Shown here: one piece after another, positions 43,170 to 52,144 of the stretch
How the letters are laid out: every line of letters starts with the position of its first letter
Numbering within the stretch: the first letter of the stretch is position 1
From: Brevundimonas sp. UBA6550
Lineage (GTDB): Bacteria; Pseudomonadota; Alphaproteobacteria; Caulobacterales; Caulobacteraceae
Assembly (NCBI RefSeq): GCF_002434505.1
Contig: NZ_DJKE01000012.1
Span: forward strand, 248,001-312,000
Direction of reading: 5' to 3'
Length of the DNA stretch: 64,000 nt
Notes under the pieces: generated by a model
The model's input: the letters and a program-made list of their open reading frames with translations, nothing else
Databases searched by the model: none
Told to the model about the DNA's origin: nothing
Position numbers and translations under genes: made by a program

Positions 43170-44582
43170 TCAGGCCGCATAGCCCGAGGCGGAAACCCCG
43201 CTCTGGGGCGCCGGGATGGCCGCACCCTCGTCGGCGTATTCGTTCAGCTTGTTGCGCAGGGTGCGGATCGAGATGCCCAGGATGTTGGCCGCATGAGTGC
43301 GGTTGCCCAGACAGTGGGTCAGTGTGTCCAGGATCAGGGTCTTCTCCATCGCCGCCACCGTCTGGCCGACGAAGCTGCGGGTCACGGCGTCGGCGGCCTG
43401 GGCCGCGCGGGCGGCTATTCCGCCTTGCGGCGCCTCATAGGCCTGGCCCGCCATCACGCCCCCGCCCATGCCGCCCAGCGGCTGACCATCCGGCAGGCGG
43501 ATGGCGTCCACGTCGATCTCCGGCCCGACCGCCAGCAGCACCGCCCGGTGCATGGCGTTTTCCAGCTCGCGAACGTTGCCGGGCCAGCGATGGGCGACGA
43601 TGGCCTGGCGCGCGGCGGCCGACATGGGGCGAACCGGCACGCCATTGGCGGCGGCGTATTTCTTGATGAAGTGATCGGCCAGCACGCCGATGTCGCCGGG
43701 CCGTTCGCGCAGGGACGGCAGGCGCAGGTTCACCACGTTCAGCCGATACAGCAGGTCTTCGCGGAACACGCCTTCCGCCACGGCCTTGGAGAGGTCGCGG
43801 TTGGAGGTGGCGATGATGCGGATGTTGACGGAGACGGGCTTGGAGCCGCCCACACGGTCGATGACCCGCTCTTGAATCGCGCGCAGCAGTTTGGCCTGCA
43901 GCCGGGCGTCCATTTCGCTGATTTCGTCCAGCAGCAGGGTGCCGCCGTCGGCCTCCTCGAACTTGCCGATCCGGCGCGCGACGGCGCCGGTGAAGGCGCC
44001 CTTCTCATGGCCGAACAGTTCGGATTCCAGCAGATTGTCGGGAATGGCGGCGCAGTTGACGCTGATGAACGGGCGTTCGGACCGGCGCGAATGCTCGTGC
44101 AGATAACGCGCCATCACCTCCTTGCCGACGCCGCTTTCGCCGGTGATCAGGATGGAGGCTTCCGAGCGCGCGACCTGGTCGGCCAGTTGCAACACCGCCT
44201 TCATCGACGGATCGGCCGAGATCATCGGCTTTTCGTCGTCGGCGACGGCCGACAGGACCGCGGCGATCAGTTCGGCGTCGGGCGGAAGCGGGATGAACTC
44301 CTTGGCCCCCGCCTTGATGGCCGCCGCGGCCTCGCGGGCATCGGCGTCGACGCCGAAGGCCACCACCGGAATGGTGATCCGCTCGGCCTCGTTGGCGGCG
44401 ATCAGTGCGGCGATGTCCAGCTGATAGTCGACCATCAAGAGGTCCGCGCCCTGCCCCCGCCGCAACTGCTCGGTCGCCTGATCGGCGCGCTCGACGTGAT
44501 TGACCTTGGCGCCGTGCGCCATGGCCATCTTGACCGCCGAAGCCAGCTGGCCGCTCAGTCTGCCTACCACCAGAAGACGCAT
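43170..44582 (-). CDS. flbD: FlbD-type sigma-54 activator of flagellar genes
   Basis: 470 residues. The N-terminal domain is a degenerate receiver: the usual paired N-terminal acidic residues are replaced (LLVVGRLSG). The AAA+ domain (about 130-360) has Walker A GESGVGKE, GAFTGA (sigma-54 contact), GGTLLLDEIS and VRELENAMH. The C-terminal Fis-type HTH (about 405-450) has NRTHAANILGISIRTLRNKL. It activates sigma-54 flagellar promoters such as that of flgF here. The position after fliN matches Caulobacter flagellar order. Confidence 0.96.
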   Translation of the reverse strand: MRLLVVGRLSGQLASAVKMAMAHGAKVNHVERADQATEQLRRGQGADLLMVDYQLDIAALIAANEAERITIPVVAFGVDADAREAAAAIKAGAKEFIPLPPDAELIAAVLSAVADDEKPMISADPSMKAVLQLADQVARSEASILITGESGVGKEVMARYLHEHSRRSERPFISVNCAAIPDNLLESELFGHEKGAFTGAVARRIGKFEEADGGTLLLDEISEMDARLQAKLLRAIQERVIDRVGGSKPVSVNIRIIATSNRDLSKAVAEGVFREDLLYRLNVVNLRLPSLRERPGDIGVLADHFIKKYAAANGVPVRPMSAAARQAIVAHRWPGNVRELENAMHRAVLLAVGPEIDVDAIRLPDGQPLGGMGGGVMAGQAYEAPQGGIAARAAQAADAVTRSFVGQTVAAMEKTLILDTLTHCLGNRTHAANILGISIRTLRNKLNEYADEGAAIPAPQSGVSASGYAA

Positions 44583-44652
44583 CGTTCTTCTCCTCTAATC
44601 TCTAAAGCCGGTCGCCGTCGTTCCTGCTGCGCAATGCCTGCGCGGCATTGCT

Positions 44653-44985
44653 TCAGACGCCCGAATCCTCGGTCTTGATGATTTCCGTCATGGTCACGCC
44701 CAGCCGGTCGTCGACGACGACGACCTCGCCGCGCGCGATCAGGCGGTTGTTGACGAAGATGTCGATGGCCTCGCCGACCTTGCGGTCCAGCTCCAGCACC
44801 GACCCCTTGTTCAGCTTCAGCAACTGGGCCACCGACATGTGGGATTTGCCCAGCACGGCCGAGATGTTGACCGGCACGTCGAAGACGGTGGCCAGATCGG
44901 CGGCGGTCTTTTCGCCCGCGTCGTCCACCGCCGGCAGATCGGACAGGGCGGAGAATTCCTCCAGGGCCAGATCGTCGGACGCCAT
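44653..44985 (-). CDS. fliN: Flagellar motor switch protein FliN
   Basis: 110 residues. The C-terminal SpoA domain (about 35-105) has VPVNISAVLGKSHMSVAQLL and GEAIDIFVNNRLIARGEVVV, diagnostic of FliN. With FliM and FliG it forms the C-ring. Its ATG overlaps the fliH/flbE stop by one base (TGATG). The gap to flbD (70 bases) has no obvious promoter or terminator, so the transcript should read through. Confidence 0.96.
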   Translation of the reverse strand: MASDDLALEEFSALSDLPAVDDAGEKTAADLATVFDVPVNISAVLGKSHMSVAQLLKLNKGSVLELDRKVGEAIDIFVNNRLIARGEVVVVDDRLGVTMTEIIKTEDSGV

Positions 44986-45647
44986 CAGAACATACTCCGG
45001 TCGACGGGAAGGGTTTCGGCGTGTCCGGCCTCGGCCGCCAGGGCGGCGGTCAGGGCCTCGGCGACGCGCTGGGCGGACATCTGCGGATCATGATCGGCGC
45101 GGCCGTCCGCCCATTCCAGTTGGAAGGCGGCGGGATGCAGGCCCGGCTCGTCTCGGAAGGCGACCGCGCCGGTGAAGCCGCTGTCGGCGCAGGCCTGTTC
45201 GATCAGTCCGCGCGCGGCCTCGTCCAGGCTCGAGGCGCGGACCACCAGACGGGGCGAGGCGTCGATCTCCTGCGCCAGCATCTCCAGCGCGGCCTTCAAC
45301 GGCGCATGGGGGAACCGATCCAGCGCCGCGCCGGCGATGGCGCGGGCGGCGGCCAGGGCCAGGTCGGCAGACTGTTCCCGATGCGCCTGGGCCGCAGCCC
45401 GCAGGGTCGGCATGGCCGAGGCGACCGCCTGGGCGATGTTGGTCAGGGCCATGGCGCGGATGTTTTCGATCTCGCCCAGGGCCTGCTGACGCGCCTCCAA
45501 CCGCCCTTGCGCCACCAGGGCGTCCACCTCTGCGGGCAGATAGGCGCGCTTGGTCGGCGTCCAGGCGCTGGGGCGCACGACGGCGCCGTCCGCGTCGAAC
45601 TCGGTGTCGAAGACGAAGGGGCGGCGATCGGGGGCGGGGGCAATCAT
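44985..45647 (-). CDS. fliH: FliH-family export protein (FlbE)
   Basis: 220 residues. A short N-terminal FliI/ring-contacting part precedes a coiled coil with LVAQGRLEARQQALGEIENIR (about 45-90), then the FliH C-terminal region (about 115-205, RLVVRASSLDEAARGLIEQA). It is known as FlbE in Caulobacter and regulates the FliI export ATPase. It follows fliG by one base and overlaps fliN, which fits the fliF operon. By eye the sequence is divergent, so the assignment depends partly on context. Confidence 0.85.
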   Translation of the reverse strand: MIAPAPDRRPFVFDTEFDADGAVVRPSAWTPTKRAYLPAEVDALVAQGRLEARQQALGEIENIRAMALTNIAQAVASAMPTLRAAAQAHREQSADLALAAARAIAGAALDRFPHAPLKAALEMLAQEIDASPRLVVRASSLDEAARGLIEQACADSGFTGAVAFRDEPGLHPAAFQLEWADGRADHDPQMSAQRVAEALTAALAAEAGHAETLPVDRSMF

Positions 45648-45648
45648 G

Positions 45649-46683
45649 TCAGTAGATCAACTCGTCGTCGACGCCTTGGCCGGCCAGCATGATGTCGCCC
45701 TTGGCGGCCAGATCCTTGGCGACCTGGACCATGGCCATCTGGGCGGCGTCCACATCCTTCAGACGCACCGGCCCCATGGATTCCATGTCCTCGCGCATGA
45801 TCTTGGAGGCGCGCTCGGACATGTTGGAGAAGAACATCTCGCGCAGCCCTTCCGAGGCGCCCTTCAGCGCCAGACCCAGCGAATCCTTGTCCACGCCGCG
45901 CAACAGGGTCTGCACCCCGCCGGGGTCCAGCTTGGACAGGTCCTCGAACACGAACATCAGGGCGCGGATGCGTTCGGCGGATTCGCGGTTGCGTTCCTCC
46001 AGCGCGCCGATGAAGCGCGCCTCGGTCTGACGGTCGAAGCTGTTGAAGATGTCGGCCATCATCTCGTGGCTGTCGCGCTTGGAGGTGCGCGCCAGGTTGG
46101 ACATGAACTCGGTGCGCAGCGTCGCCTCGATCTTGTCCAGGATTTCGCGCTGCACCGGCTCCATGCGCAGCATCCGCTGCACGCATTCCAGGGCGAAGTC
46201 CTCGGGCAGGCTGGTCAGCACGCGGGCGGCATGGTCGGTGCGGACCTTGGACAGGATCACCGCCACGGTCTGGGGGTATTCGTTCTTCAGATAGTTGGCG
46301 AGCACCGCCTCGTTCACATTTCCCAGCTTGTCCCACATTGTGCGGCCGGCCGGACCGCGGATCTCCTCCATCAGCCCATCGACGCGCTCCTTGGGCAAGA
46401 AGGCGGCCAGCAGTCTTTGCGTCTGCTCATAGCTGCCCATCACCGAACCGGAGCCGGACAAGCCGGACACGAACTCGATCAACAACGCCTCGACCGCCTC
46501 GGCCGTGACATTGCCCAGGGTCGCCATGGCCTGGGAGATTTCCTTGACCTCGTCGTCGTCCAGCCGCTCCCACAGGGCGGTATGCTCCTCGCCCAGCGCC
46601 AGCAAGATGACGGCCGCCTTCTCGGGGCCCGACAGCTTGTTGGCGTCGTCGATCGAGGCCTTCTTGTTGACCAGCTTCGCCAT
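45649..46683 (-). CDS. fliG: Flagellar motor switch protein FliG
   Basis: 344 residues. The N-terminal FliF-binding domain includes [18 protein letters not shown]. The armadillo-like middle domain has [12 protein letters not shown], and the C-terminal torque domain has [20 protein letters not shown]. Charged residues of the torque helix follow. It links FliF to FliM/FliN and contacts the stators. Its ATG overlaps the fliF stop (TGATG). Confidence 0.97.
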   Translation of the reverse strand: MAKLVNKKASIDDANKLSGPEKAAVILLALGEEHTALWERLDDDEVKEISQAMATLGNVTAEAVEALLIEFVSGLSGSGSVMGSYEQTQRLLAAFLPKERVDGLMEEIRGPAGRTMWDKLGNVNEAVLANYLKNEYPQTVAVILSKVRTDHAARVLTSLPEDFALECVQRMLRMEPVQREILDKIEATLRTEFMSNLARTSKRDSHEMMADIFNSFDRQTEARFIGALEERNRESAERIRALMFVFEDLSKLDPGGVQTLLRGVDKDSLGLALKGASEGLREMFFSNMSERASKIMREDMESMGPVRLKDVDAAQMAMVQVAKDLAAKGDIMLAGQGVDDELIY

Positions 46684-48335
46684 CAGCCTTCGGCCACCCA
46701 GGTGCGCAGTATGCCGGCCGCGTCGTCAGGATGCGACTGGACGAAGTCGGCGACCTTCTTGACCGAGGACGCCTTCACCTGACCCTCGATGCGGGCGATG
46801 TCGATCTTCTGCTCCATCTCGCTGGGCGAAGGCAGCTGGACCAGCTGCGGCTGACCGTCCGGGCCGATGATGGTGGTCGTCACCGCCGTCACCGGCACGC
46901 CGGCCGGGGACACCACCGCCGGCAGGTTCGTTCCGCCCGCCGCCGTCTTCAGCAGCGGCCGAAGGACGAAGAAGATCAGCAGCACGCCGGTGATCAGCAG
47001 CACCAACAGTTCGACGCCCCGCATGATGTCGTCCTTGGAGAAGTCGAACATCGACGAGGCGCCCTCCAGACCGCCGGCGATGCCGGTGTCGTGGTTGAAG
47101 CGGACGTTGATGACCTCGATCTTGTCGCCACGGCTCTCGTCAATGCCGGCGGCGGCGGCGACCAGGGACTTGATCTGGTTGATCTCCTCGGCCGAGCGGG
47201 GGGCGTAGATCGCCTCACCCTTGCCGTCCTTGGCGGGCGTCCACTTGCCGTCCACGGCGACGGCGACGGCCAATTTCCTGACCTCGCCCGGCTCCTTGGT
47301 CGTGGTCGTGGTGGTGTTGGAGATTTCGTAGTTGGTGGTCTCGGCGTTCTGGGCGTTGGTCGAACCGGCCGGGGTCGCGGCGGGCGCGGCGCCGCCGGGG
47401 ATGTTGTTGGTCGCCGTCACTCCGCCGTCCGGCTGCCCCGTCGTGTCGCTGGACTGCGAGCCGTTGGTGGTGGTCGAACGCACCACCTGGCCGTCGGGAT
47501 CGAACTTCTGCTCCTGGGTGGTGGAACGGCTGTGGTCGATGTCGGCCGTGACCTGGACGCGGGCGGCGCCCACGCCCACGACGCCCTCGACGATATCCTT
47601 GATGCGGGCCTGAAGCTGGGCCTCGGCGTTGCCCTTGGCCTCTTCGGCCGAGGCGGAGTTGAAGCCCTGATCGTCGTTGCCGGCGGCCAGGGTGCGGTTG
47701 TTCTGGTCCGCCACGGTGACGCGATCGGGCTTCAGATTCGGCACGGACGAGGCCACCAGATTGCGGATCGCCCGCACCTGATCGCCGCTCAGATCGCGCC
47801 CGCCCACGCCCACCAGGACGGCGGCGGTCGGCTCTCCGGCGGCGGAGGTGAACATTTCGCGGCGCGGCAGGGTGATGTGGACGCGGGCGGCGGTGATGCC
47901 GCGCATCGACATGATGGTGCGCGACAGCTCGCCCTGCAGGGCGCGCTGTTCGTTCAGTTGCTGCTGGAACTCGGTCTGGCCCAGAACCGACTGGTTGTCG
48001 AACAGCTCGTAGCCGACCGAGCCCGACGTCACCAATCCCTTGCCGGCGACCAACATGCGGGCCGTGCCCACCTCGTCGCGGTTGACCATGATGGTCGAGC
48101 CGTCGCCCTTGGACGAATATTTGATGTTGGCCTGGTCCAGGGCGGCGGTGATCTCGCCGGCCTCGCGCAGGTCCAAGTTGGAATAGAGCAGCGCGTCGGG
48201 CGCCTGGCCCATGCGCAGCATGACGGCGACCAGCACGGCGGCCACGCCGGCGGCGACGCCGAGGACCGCCGCCAAGCGGCCGATCCCGAACTTCTGCAAC
48301 GCCGCCGTAAAGCCGCCCACGCGATCCCGCCCCAA
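46683..48335 (-). CDS. fliF: Flagellar MS-ring protein FliF
   Basis: 550 residues. There is a first transmembrane helix at about 20-42 and a second at about 445-465. The periplasmic ring-building motifs lie between them ([20 protein letters not shown], then [13 protein letters not shown]). The C-terminal cytoplasmic tail binds FliG. The start is ambiguous: the longest frame begins at a TTG, and a GTG at residue 6 is equally plausible. It is the first gene of the operon, 51 bases after a CtrA-like site. Many Asn/Thr-rich residues near 310-350 form a probably flexible loop. Confidence 0.95.
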   Translation of the reverse strand: MGRDRVGGFTAALQKFGIGRLAAVLGVAAGVAAVLVAVMLRMGQAPDALLYSNLDLREAGEITAALDQANIKYSSKGDGSTIMVNRDEVGTARMLVAGKGLVTSGSVGYELFDNQSVLGQTEFQQQLNEQRALQGELSRTIMSMRGITAARVHITLPRREMFTSAAGEPTAAVLVGVGGRDLSGDQVRAIRNLVASSVPNLKPDRVTVADQNNRTLAAGNDDQGFNSASAEEAKGNAEAQLQARIKDIVEGVVGVGAARVQVTADIDHSRSTTQEQKFDPDGQVVRSTTTNGSQSSDTTGQPDGGVTATNNIPGGAAPAATPAGSTNAQNAETTNYEISNTTTTTTKEPGEVRKLAVAVAVDGKWTPAKDGKGEAIYAPRSAEEINQIKSLVAAAAGIDESRGDKIEVINVRFNHDTGIAGGLEGASSMFDFSKDDIMRGVELLVLLITGVLLIFFVLRPLLKTAAGGTNLPAVVSPAGVPVTAVTTTIIGPDGQPQLVQLPSPSEMEQKIDIARIEGQVKASSVKKVADFVQSHPDDAAGILRTWVAEG

Positions 48336-48386
48336 ACTCGCGGGAGATGCCTACGCCCCGCTAGGCAGAAAATGCCGCCTGGATGG

Positions 48387-48401
48387 TAAACGTCGCGTTA
48401 A
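48387..48401 (-). promoter_or_regulatory. Candidate CtrA-binding site upstream of fliF
   Basis: TTAA-N7-TTTA (TTAACGCGACGTTTA) on the minus strand, in the same direction as fliF. It overlaps the stop codon of the neighbouring hydrolase gene (TAA at 48400-48398). The 16-mer TTAACGCGACGTTTAC is identical to that found ahead of fliL. It lies 51 bases before the fliF TTG, as expected for a class II promoter. Confidence 0.75.
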
Positions 48402-49435
48402 GAGTGGGGGCGGGCGCGGCTGGGCTGCGCCTCCAGCTGGGGCAGAACCGCCGGCGCGCCTGACGGAAGCGGCGCCTTGGGATCGCGCAGCCAGGCGGCC
48501 ACGTCGCGATAGACGATCTCCGCATCCAGATCGCGATCCAGCAGATGCCAGCTGTGGGGATACCAGGCGGTCTGCAGCGTCCCGCCTTGCGCCTGGGCGC
48601 GACGCAGGGCCGCGCGCATCTGATCGCGCTTCACCACCTCGTCGTTGGCGCCGTACATCAGCAGGGCGTCGCCGCGAATGCGGCCCAGGTTCTGCGCCGA
48701 GGTCTCCATCAGATCGACCAGGCCGTAGATGGTGTCGAACCGCGTCGCCAGTATGCTGCGGGGGTCGCGCCCGTTCCGCACCAGCTCCAGCGTGTTGGAC
48801 GAGGCGTGAATGCCGCGCGTGATGAAGGACGGCGGCTCCAGCGCCACATCGCCCAGAGCGCGCGCGGCCAGGGTGATCGCCGCGCTGTTGAACGGCCCCT
48901 GCGACGACCAGCCCCAGACGCCGGGCGACAGCAGCACGACCCGATCCGCATCCGGCGGATTGTCGGAGGCGAAGGCGGCGGCCGCGACCGAGCCGCCCAT
49001 GCTTTCGCCCACCACGGCGATGACGGCGTTGGGATAGCGGGCGCGCGCCATGGCCACGGCCTCGCGAACGTCGTCGGTCATGCGCTGCTGACCGGCCCAG
49101 ACCCCGCGTCCCGGCGCGCCGCCGAACCCGCGCTGATCGAAGGCCCAGGTCTCGATCCCCTGCTCGGCCCACCACGGCCCGGCCAGGCGGAAGCTGGCCC
49201 CATGATCGTTCATCCCGTGCAGCGCCACGATCACCGCCCAGGGCGCCCGATCCTTGGGCCCCCATTGCAGCAGCGGCAGGCTGGCGCCGTCGGACATGAC
49301 CAGGGCCTTGTCCTCAACGTGCGGCCCGACGAACCCCGGCGGCGGGGTCAAGGGCGGCTGGATGTGGGGCGTGGCGCAGGCCGACAACGCCAGGGCCGCC
49401 GCCAGCGGGATCAGCCCGGAAACCCTCGACGCCAT
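48398..49435 (-). CDS. Alpha/beta-hydrolase lipoprotein (lysophospholipase-like)
   Basis: 345 residues from the ATG (MASRVSGLIP) that has GAGGGG about 9 bases upstream. An ATG 21 bases earlier has no such site. The lipobox LSAC places Cys at about residue 19. The hydrolase core has LHGMNDHGASF (oxyanion region), VVGESMGGSV (nucleophile Ser in GxSxG), and later MYGANDE and WHLLDRD for the Asp and His. It is of the monoglyceride lipase/Serine aminopeptidase-like S33 group. It lies upstream of the fliF promoter region and its stop overlaps the CtrA-like site. Confidence 0.9.
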   Translation of the reverse strand: MASRVSGLIPLAAALALSACATPHIQPPLTPPPGFVGPHVEDKALVMSDGASLPLLQWGPKDRAPWAVIVALHGMNDHGASFRLAGPWWAEQGIETWAFDQRGFGGAPGRGVWAGQQRMTDDVREAVAMARARYPNAVIAVVGESMGGSVAAAAFASDNPPDADRVVLLSPGVWGWSSQGPFNSAAITLAARALGDVALEPPSFITRGIHASSNTLELVRNGRDPRSILATRFDTIYGLVDLMETSAQNLGRIRGDALLMYGANDEVVKRDQMRAALRRAQAQGGTLQTAWYPHSWHLLDRDLDAEIVYRDVAAWLRDPKAPLPSGAPAVLPQLEAQPSRARPHS

Positions 49436-49452
49436 TCGCCCTACCCCTCGTC

Positions 49453-50079
49453 TCATGAAAGACCCGGCGCCCCGATGGTCGCTGGATCAGCGAAAGTCAG
49501 AATGCCGCGCACCCGTTCCCGCAGATAGGGCACGACCTCGGCCTCGAACCACGGATTCTTCCTAAGCCAGGCCGTATTGCGCCATGACGGATGCGGCAGG
49601 ACCAGCACGTCCGGCGCATAGTCTCGCCACGCCCGCACCGTCTCCGTCATGTTGCGCCCGGCCCGGTCGCCCAGCGCCCAGGCCTGGGCATAACCTCCGA
49701 TCAGTAGGGTCAGCTCCATGCGCGGCAAGGCGTCCATCAGCTGCGGCCGCCACAGGTCCGCGCACCGTGTCGGCGGCGGATAGTCCCCGCCTTTCGGCGC
49801 GGTTCCGGGATAGCAGAAGGCCTGGGCCGCCACCCCGATGCGGCGGTCGGCGTAGAAGGTCTCGTAATCCACGCCCATCCAGTCGCGCAGCCGGTCGCCG
49901 GACGGATCGGTGAACGGCAGACCGCTTTCATGCACCCGCCGCCCCGGCGCCTGGCCGCAGATCAGCAGCCGCGTCTCGGGAAAGACCCGCACCACCGGGC
50001 GCGGCGTATGCGGCAGCACGCCGGCGCAGGCGCGGCAGGCGCGGATGTCGGCAAGAATCTCGTCGAGGTCAGTCGTCAT
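49453..50079 (-). CDS. Uracil-DNA glycosylase-like family protein
   Basis: 208 residues. ICGQAPGRRVHESGLPF resembles motif A of the UDG superfamily (GQAPG, FTDPSGDRLRDWMG). VLPHPSWRN is motif B, with the His/Pro seen in family 5-like members. It probably removes or recognises damaged bases. The N-terminal CRACAG and other Cys could hold an Fe-S cluster, but only some of the ligands are obvious. It overlaps the DUF3253 gene by 11 bases and ends 17 bases before the hydrolase gene. The three may share a transcript. Confidence 0.85.
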   Translation of the reverse strand: MTTDLDEILADIRACRACAGVLPHTPRPVVRVFPETRLLICGQAPGRRVHESGLPFTDPSGDRLRDWMGVDYETFYADRRIGVAAQAFCYPGTAPKGGDYPPPTRCADLWRPQLMDALPRMELTLLIGGYAQAWALGDRAGRNMTETVRAWRDYAPDVLVLPHPSWRNTAWLRKNPWFEAEVVPYLRERVRGILTFADPATIGAPGLS

Positions 50080-50374
50080 CGTCCTGGTCGACGACCGGCG
50101 GACGGCGGCTCAGCGCCAGGGCCGCCTCTTCCGGCGTGGCCTGACGCAGGCGCGTGACCCCCTTGAAGTCGTCGGGATCGACGGCCTTGCCCTTCTTGGT
50201 GATGGTCAGCTTGCCCTGACGCATCAGGGCCAAGGCGGCCGCGCGCACCTTGGGCAGCATCCGCTGCCATTGTTCGGGCTGTAGCGTCTTGGCCACTTCG
50301 GCGGGCTCGATGCTCTTGCCCGGCTCAAGGGAGGCGATTTTATTCAGGATTGCGGTTTCGATCGGATCGCTCAT
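50069..50374 (-). CDS. DUF3253 family protein
   Basis: 101 residues from the ATG (MSDPIETAIL). The pattern LNKIASLEPGKSIEPAEVAK followed by WQRMLPKVRAAALALMRQGK and ITKKGKAVDP is typical of DUF3253, a small winged-helix-like family of unknown role. It ends in a run of Asp residues (DQDDDD). It begins the minus-strand group with the UDG-like and hydrolase genes and diverges from the thioesterase gene. Confidence 0.85.
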   Translation of the reverse strand: MSDPIETAILNKIASLEPGKSIEPAEVAKTLQPEQWQRMLPKVRAAALALMRQGKLTITKKGKAVDPDDFKGVTRLRQATPEEAALALSRRPPVVDQDDDD

Positions 50375-50421
50375 TGCGCCTATATGCTGCACCGCACGCC
50401 CAGAAGTAAGGCCGAGTCTGC

Positions 50422-50856
50422 ATGCCGAAGAAAATCACCATCACCGAGGGCGAGTTCGCCGGTTGGCAGACCTATGATCTGCACGACACCTTCGACACCG
50501 TGGTCGGCCCCTTCTATGGCCGGCCCGACCCCGATGGACATATGCGCTGCGCCTTCCGCGCCGAGCAGAAGCATATGAACGCGGGCGGGCGGATGCACGG
50601 CGGCTGTCTGATGACCTTCGCCGACATCGCCATGTTCCAGATCGCTTATCAGGAGATGGAGGGCGCGTCGGGCGTCACGGTGCAACTGGACTCGACCTTC
50701 ATCGACGGCGGCTATGTCGGCGAACTGATCGAGGCGACGGGCCAGGTGACCAAGGCGGGCAAGAGCCTGATCTTCGTGCGGGGCCAGATCAACACGGGCG
50801 AGCGGCTGCTGATGACCTTCTCGGGCGTGATCCGAAAGTTCACGCCGCGCGGCTGA
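50422..50856 (+). CDS. PaaI-type hotdog thioesterase
   Basis: 144 residues. NAGGRMHGGCLMTFADIAMF is the classic PaaI motif (HGG followed by Asp/Glu region), with the catalytic-region Asp on the long helix. The C-terminal strands form the hotdog. It hydrolyses an acyl-CoA of unknown identity. The ATG follows AAGGCC weakly. The C-terminus overlaps the convergent DUF1275 stop by 17 bases. Confidence 0.92.
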   Translation: MPKKITITEGEFAGWQTYDLHDTFDTVVGPFYGRPDPDGHMRCAFRAEQKHMNAGGRMHGGCLMTFADIAMFQIAYQEMEGASGVTVQLDSTFIDGGYVGELIEATGQVTKAGKSLIFVRGQINTGERLLMTFSGVIRKFTPRG

Positions 50857-51478
50857 ACCGGGTCACAGCGGCCAGCACGAAGGCGAAGGCCGCCGCCGGC
50901 CACAGCGCCGCCAGCCCCAGCCGGCCGAAGGTCAGGGCGCCCACGACCGCTCCGCCCGTCAGCCCGGCCCACAGGACCAGATAGGGTGCGAACGCCCACC
51001 GCTCGCCGCCCGTCGCGGCGGCGGCCAGACTCTGGCCCAGCTTGACCAGGGTTCCGGTCATATAGGTCAGGCTGACGGCCGCCTCTCCGTTGCGCAGGAA
51101 GACCGAATTCTCTGTCGCCATCGCCATGACCATCAGGCCGATGGCGATCGGCTTGTATCCCAGGCCGGCCGCAGCCGCCGCCAGCGTCAGCAGAACGCCC
51201 TCGAACGCCAGAACGCGGCTGCGTGATCGCTTCTCCTGCCCGCGCGCGATCAGGGCGCCGCAGAACGATCCCATGACGAACAGGATCAGAATGCCGGCGA
51301 GGCCCAGCGCCGCCGCCCATCGCCCCTCGGCCAGGCTGGCCGCTAGACGGGTGGAGTTGCCGCTCATGAAGGAGACGAACACGCCGCCCAGTTGCAGGAA
51401 GCCCAGACTGTCGACGTAGCCGGCCAGCACCGCCAGCGACAGGGCCAACGCCTGATGCGACGGGGCCAGGGCGCGCAT
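50840..51478 (-). CDS. DUF1275 (YoaK family) membrane protein
   Basis: 212 residues with about 6 transmembrane helices. AGYVDSLGFLQLGGVFVSFMSGNSTRLA is the DUF1275 signature (YVDxxGFxxxxGxFVSFxSGN). Later helices include LTYMTGTLVKLGQSL, the second conserved motif. The family is widespread but its transport substrate is unknown. The start ATG is 7 bases from the upstream GST stop, so the two genes are probably co-transcribed. Confidence 0.9.
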   Translation of the reverse strand: MRALAPSHQALALSLAVLAGYVDSLGFLQLGGVFVSFMSGNSTRLAASLAEGRWAAALGLAGILILFVMGSFCGALIARGQEKRSRSRVLAFEGVLLTLAAAAAGLGYKPIAIGLMVMAMATENSVFLRNGEAAVSLTYMTGTLVKLGQSLAAAATGGERWAFAPYLVLWAGLTGGAVVGALTFGRLGLAALWPAAAFAFVLAAVTRFSRAA

Positions 51479-51485
51479 GGTCGGC

Positions 51486-52106
51486 TCAGACCCCGGCCTT
51501 GGCCGCCGGGCGCGCGCGGCAGGTCTCCAGCCAGCGCGCCAGATGCGCGAACTCGGCCGGGGGGCTGTATTTGACCAGTCGCGCGAAATCCAGACCCACC
51601 ACGCCCACGATGTCGGCGATGGTGAACCGGTCCAGCGCCAGGAAGGTCCGCGTCGCCAGATGGGCGTCCAGCGTCTTCATGAACCGCTCGGCGGACAGGC
51701 GATTGTATTCGGCGATCTGAGGCGTCTGCGTCGCCTCGAGGGCCGCCAGCGCCGGGTGGGTGTGGCGCACGTTCAGCATGATCGGCGTGGCCAGATAGAA
51801 TTCGCACCGCCGCGTCCACATCTCGACCTCGGCCTGTTCCAAGGGATCGCGCCCGAACAGGTTCGGCTCGGGGTGCAGCGCCTCCAGATAGCGGCAGATG
51901 GCGATGGATTCCGACAGGATCGTCCCGTCGTCCAACTCCAGCGCCGGCAGGTGGGGCACGCCGACGCGGTCGCGGAAGGCAGGCTTCTTGTGCTCGCCCG
52001 CCATGATGTCGATCTCGACCATCTCGACATCGGCGACGCCCTTCTCGGCCATGACCCAGCGGACCCGGCGCGGGTTGGGCGCGCGATTGGACGTGTACAG
52101 CTTCAT
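51486..52106 (-). CDS. Glutathione S-transferase family protein
   Basis: 206 residues from the ATG (MKLYTSNRAPNPRRVRWVMA). The N-terminal thioredoxin-like domain (to about 80) has the glutathione-binding VPHLPALELDDGTILSESIAI. The C-terminal helical domain has the GST-type N-capping region (DRFTIADIVG). A catalytic Ser/Tyr is not obvious beyond TSN. It may act in detoxification or as a reductase. It is upstream of the DUF1275 gene and 38 bases after the nucleoside transporter. Confidence 0.92.
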   Translation of the reverse strand: MKLYTSNRAPNPRRVRWVMAEKGVADVEMVEIDIMAGEHKKPAFRDRVGVPHLPALELDDGTILSESIAICRYLEALHPEPNLFGRDPLEQAEVEMWTRRCEFYLATPIMLNVRHTHPALAALEATQTPQIAEYNRLSAERFMKTLDAHLATRTFLALDRFTIADIVGVVGLDFARLVKYSPPAEFAHLARWLETCRARPAAKAGV

Positions 52107-52144
52107 GGCGCGACCCTCTTGGTCGAAGACGATGGAGCGAAAGG

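Noticed and set aside
46731..48389. Long plus-strand frame opposite fliF as a separate gene
   Set aside because: It is an antisense shadow: the fliF frame has the family motifs, and the mirror frame is a low-complexity run of Gly, Arg, Asp and His.
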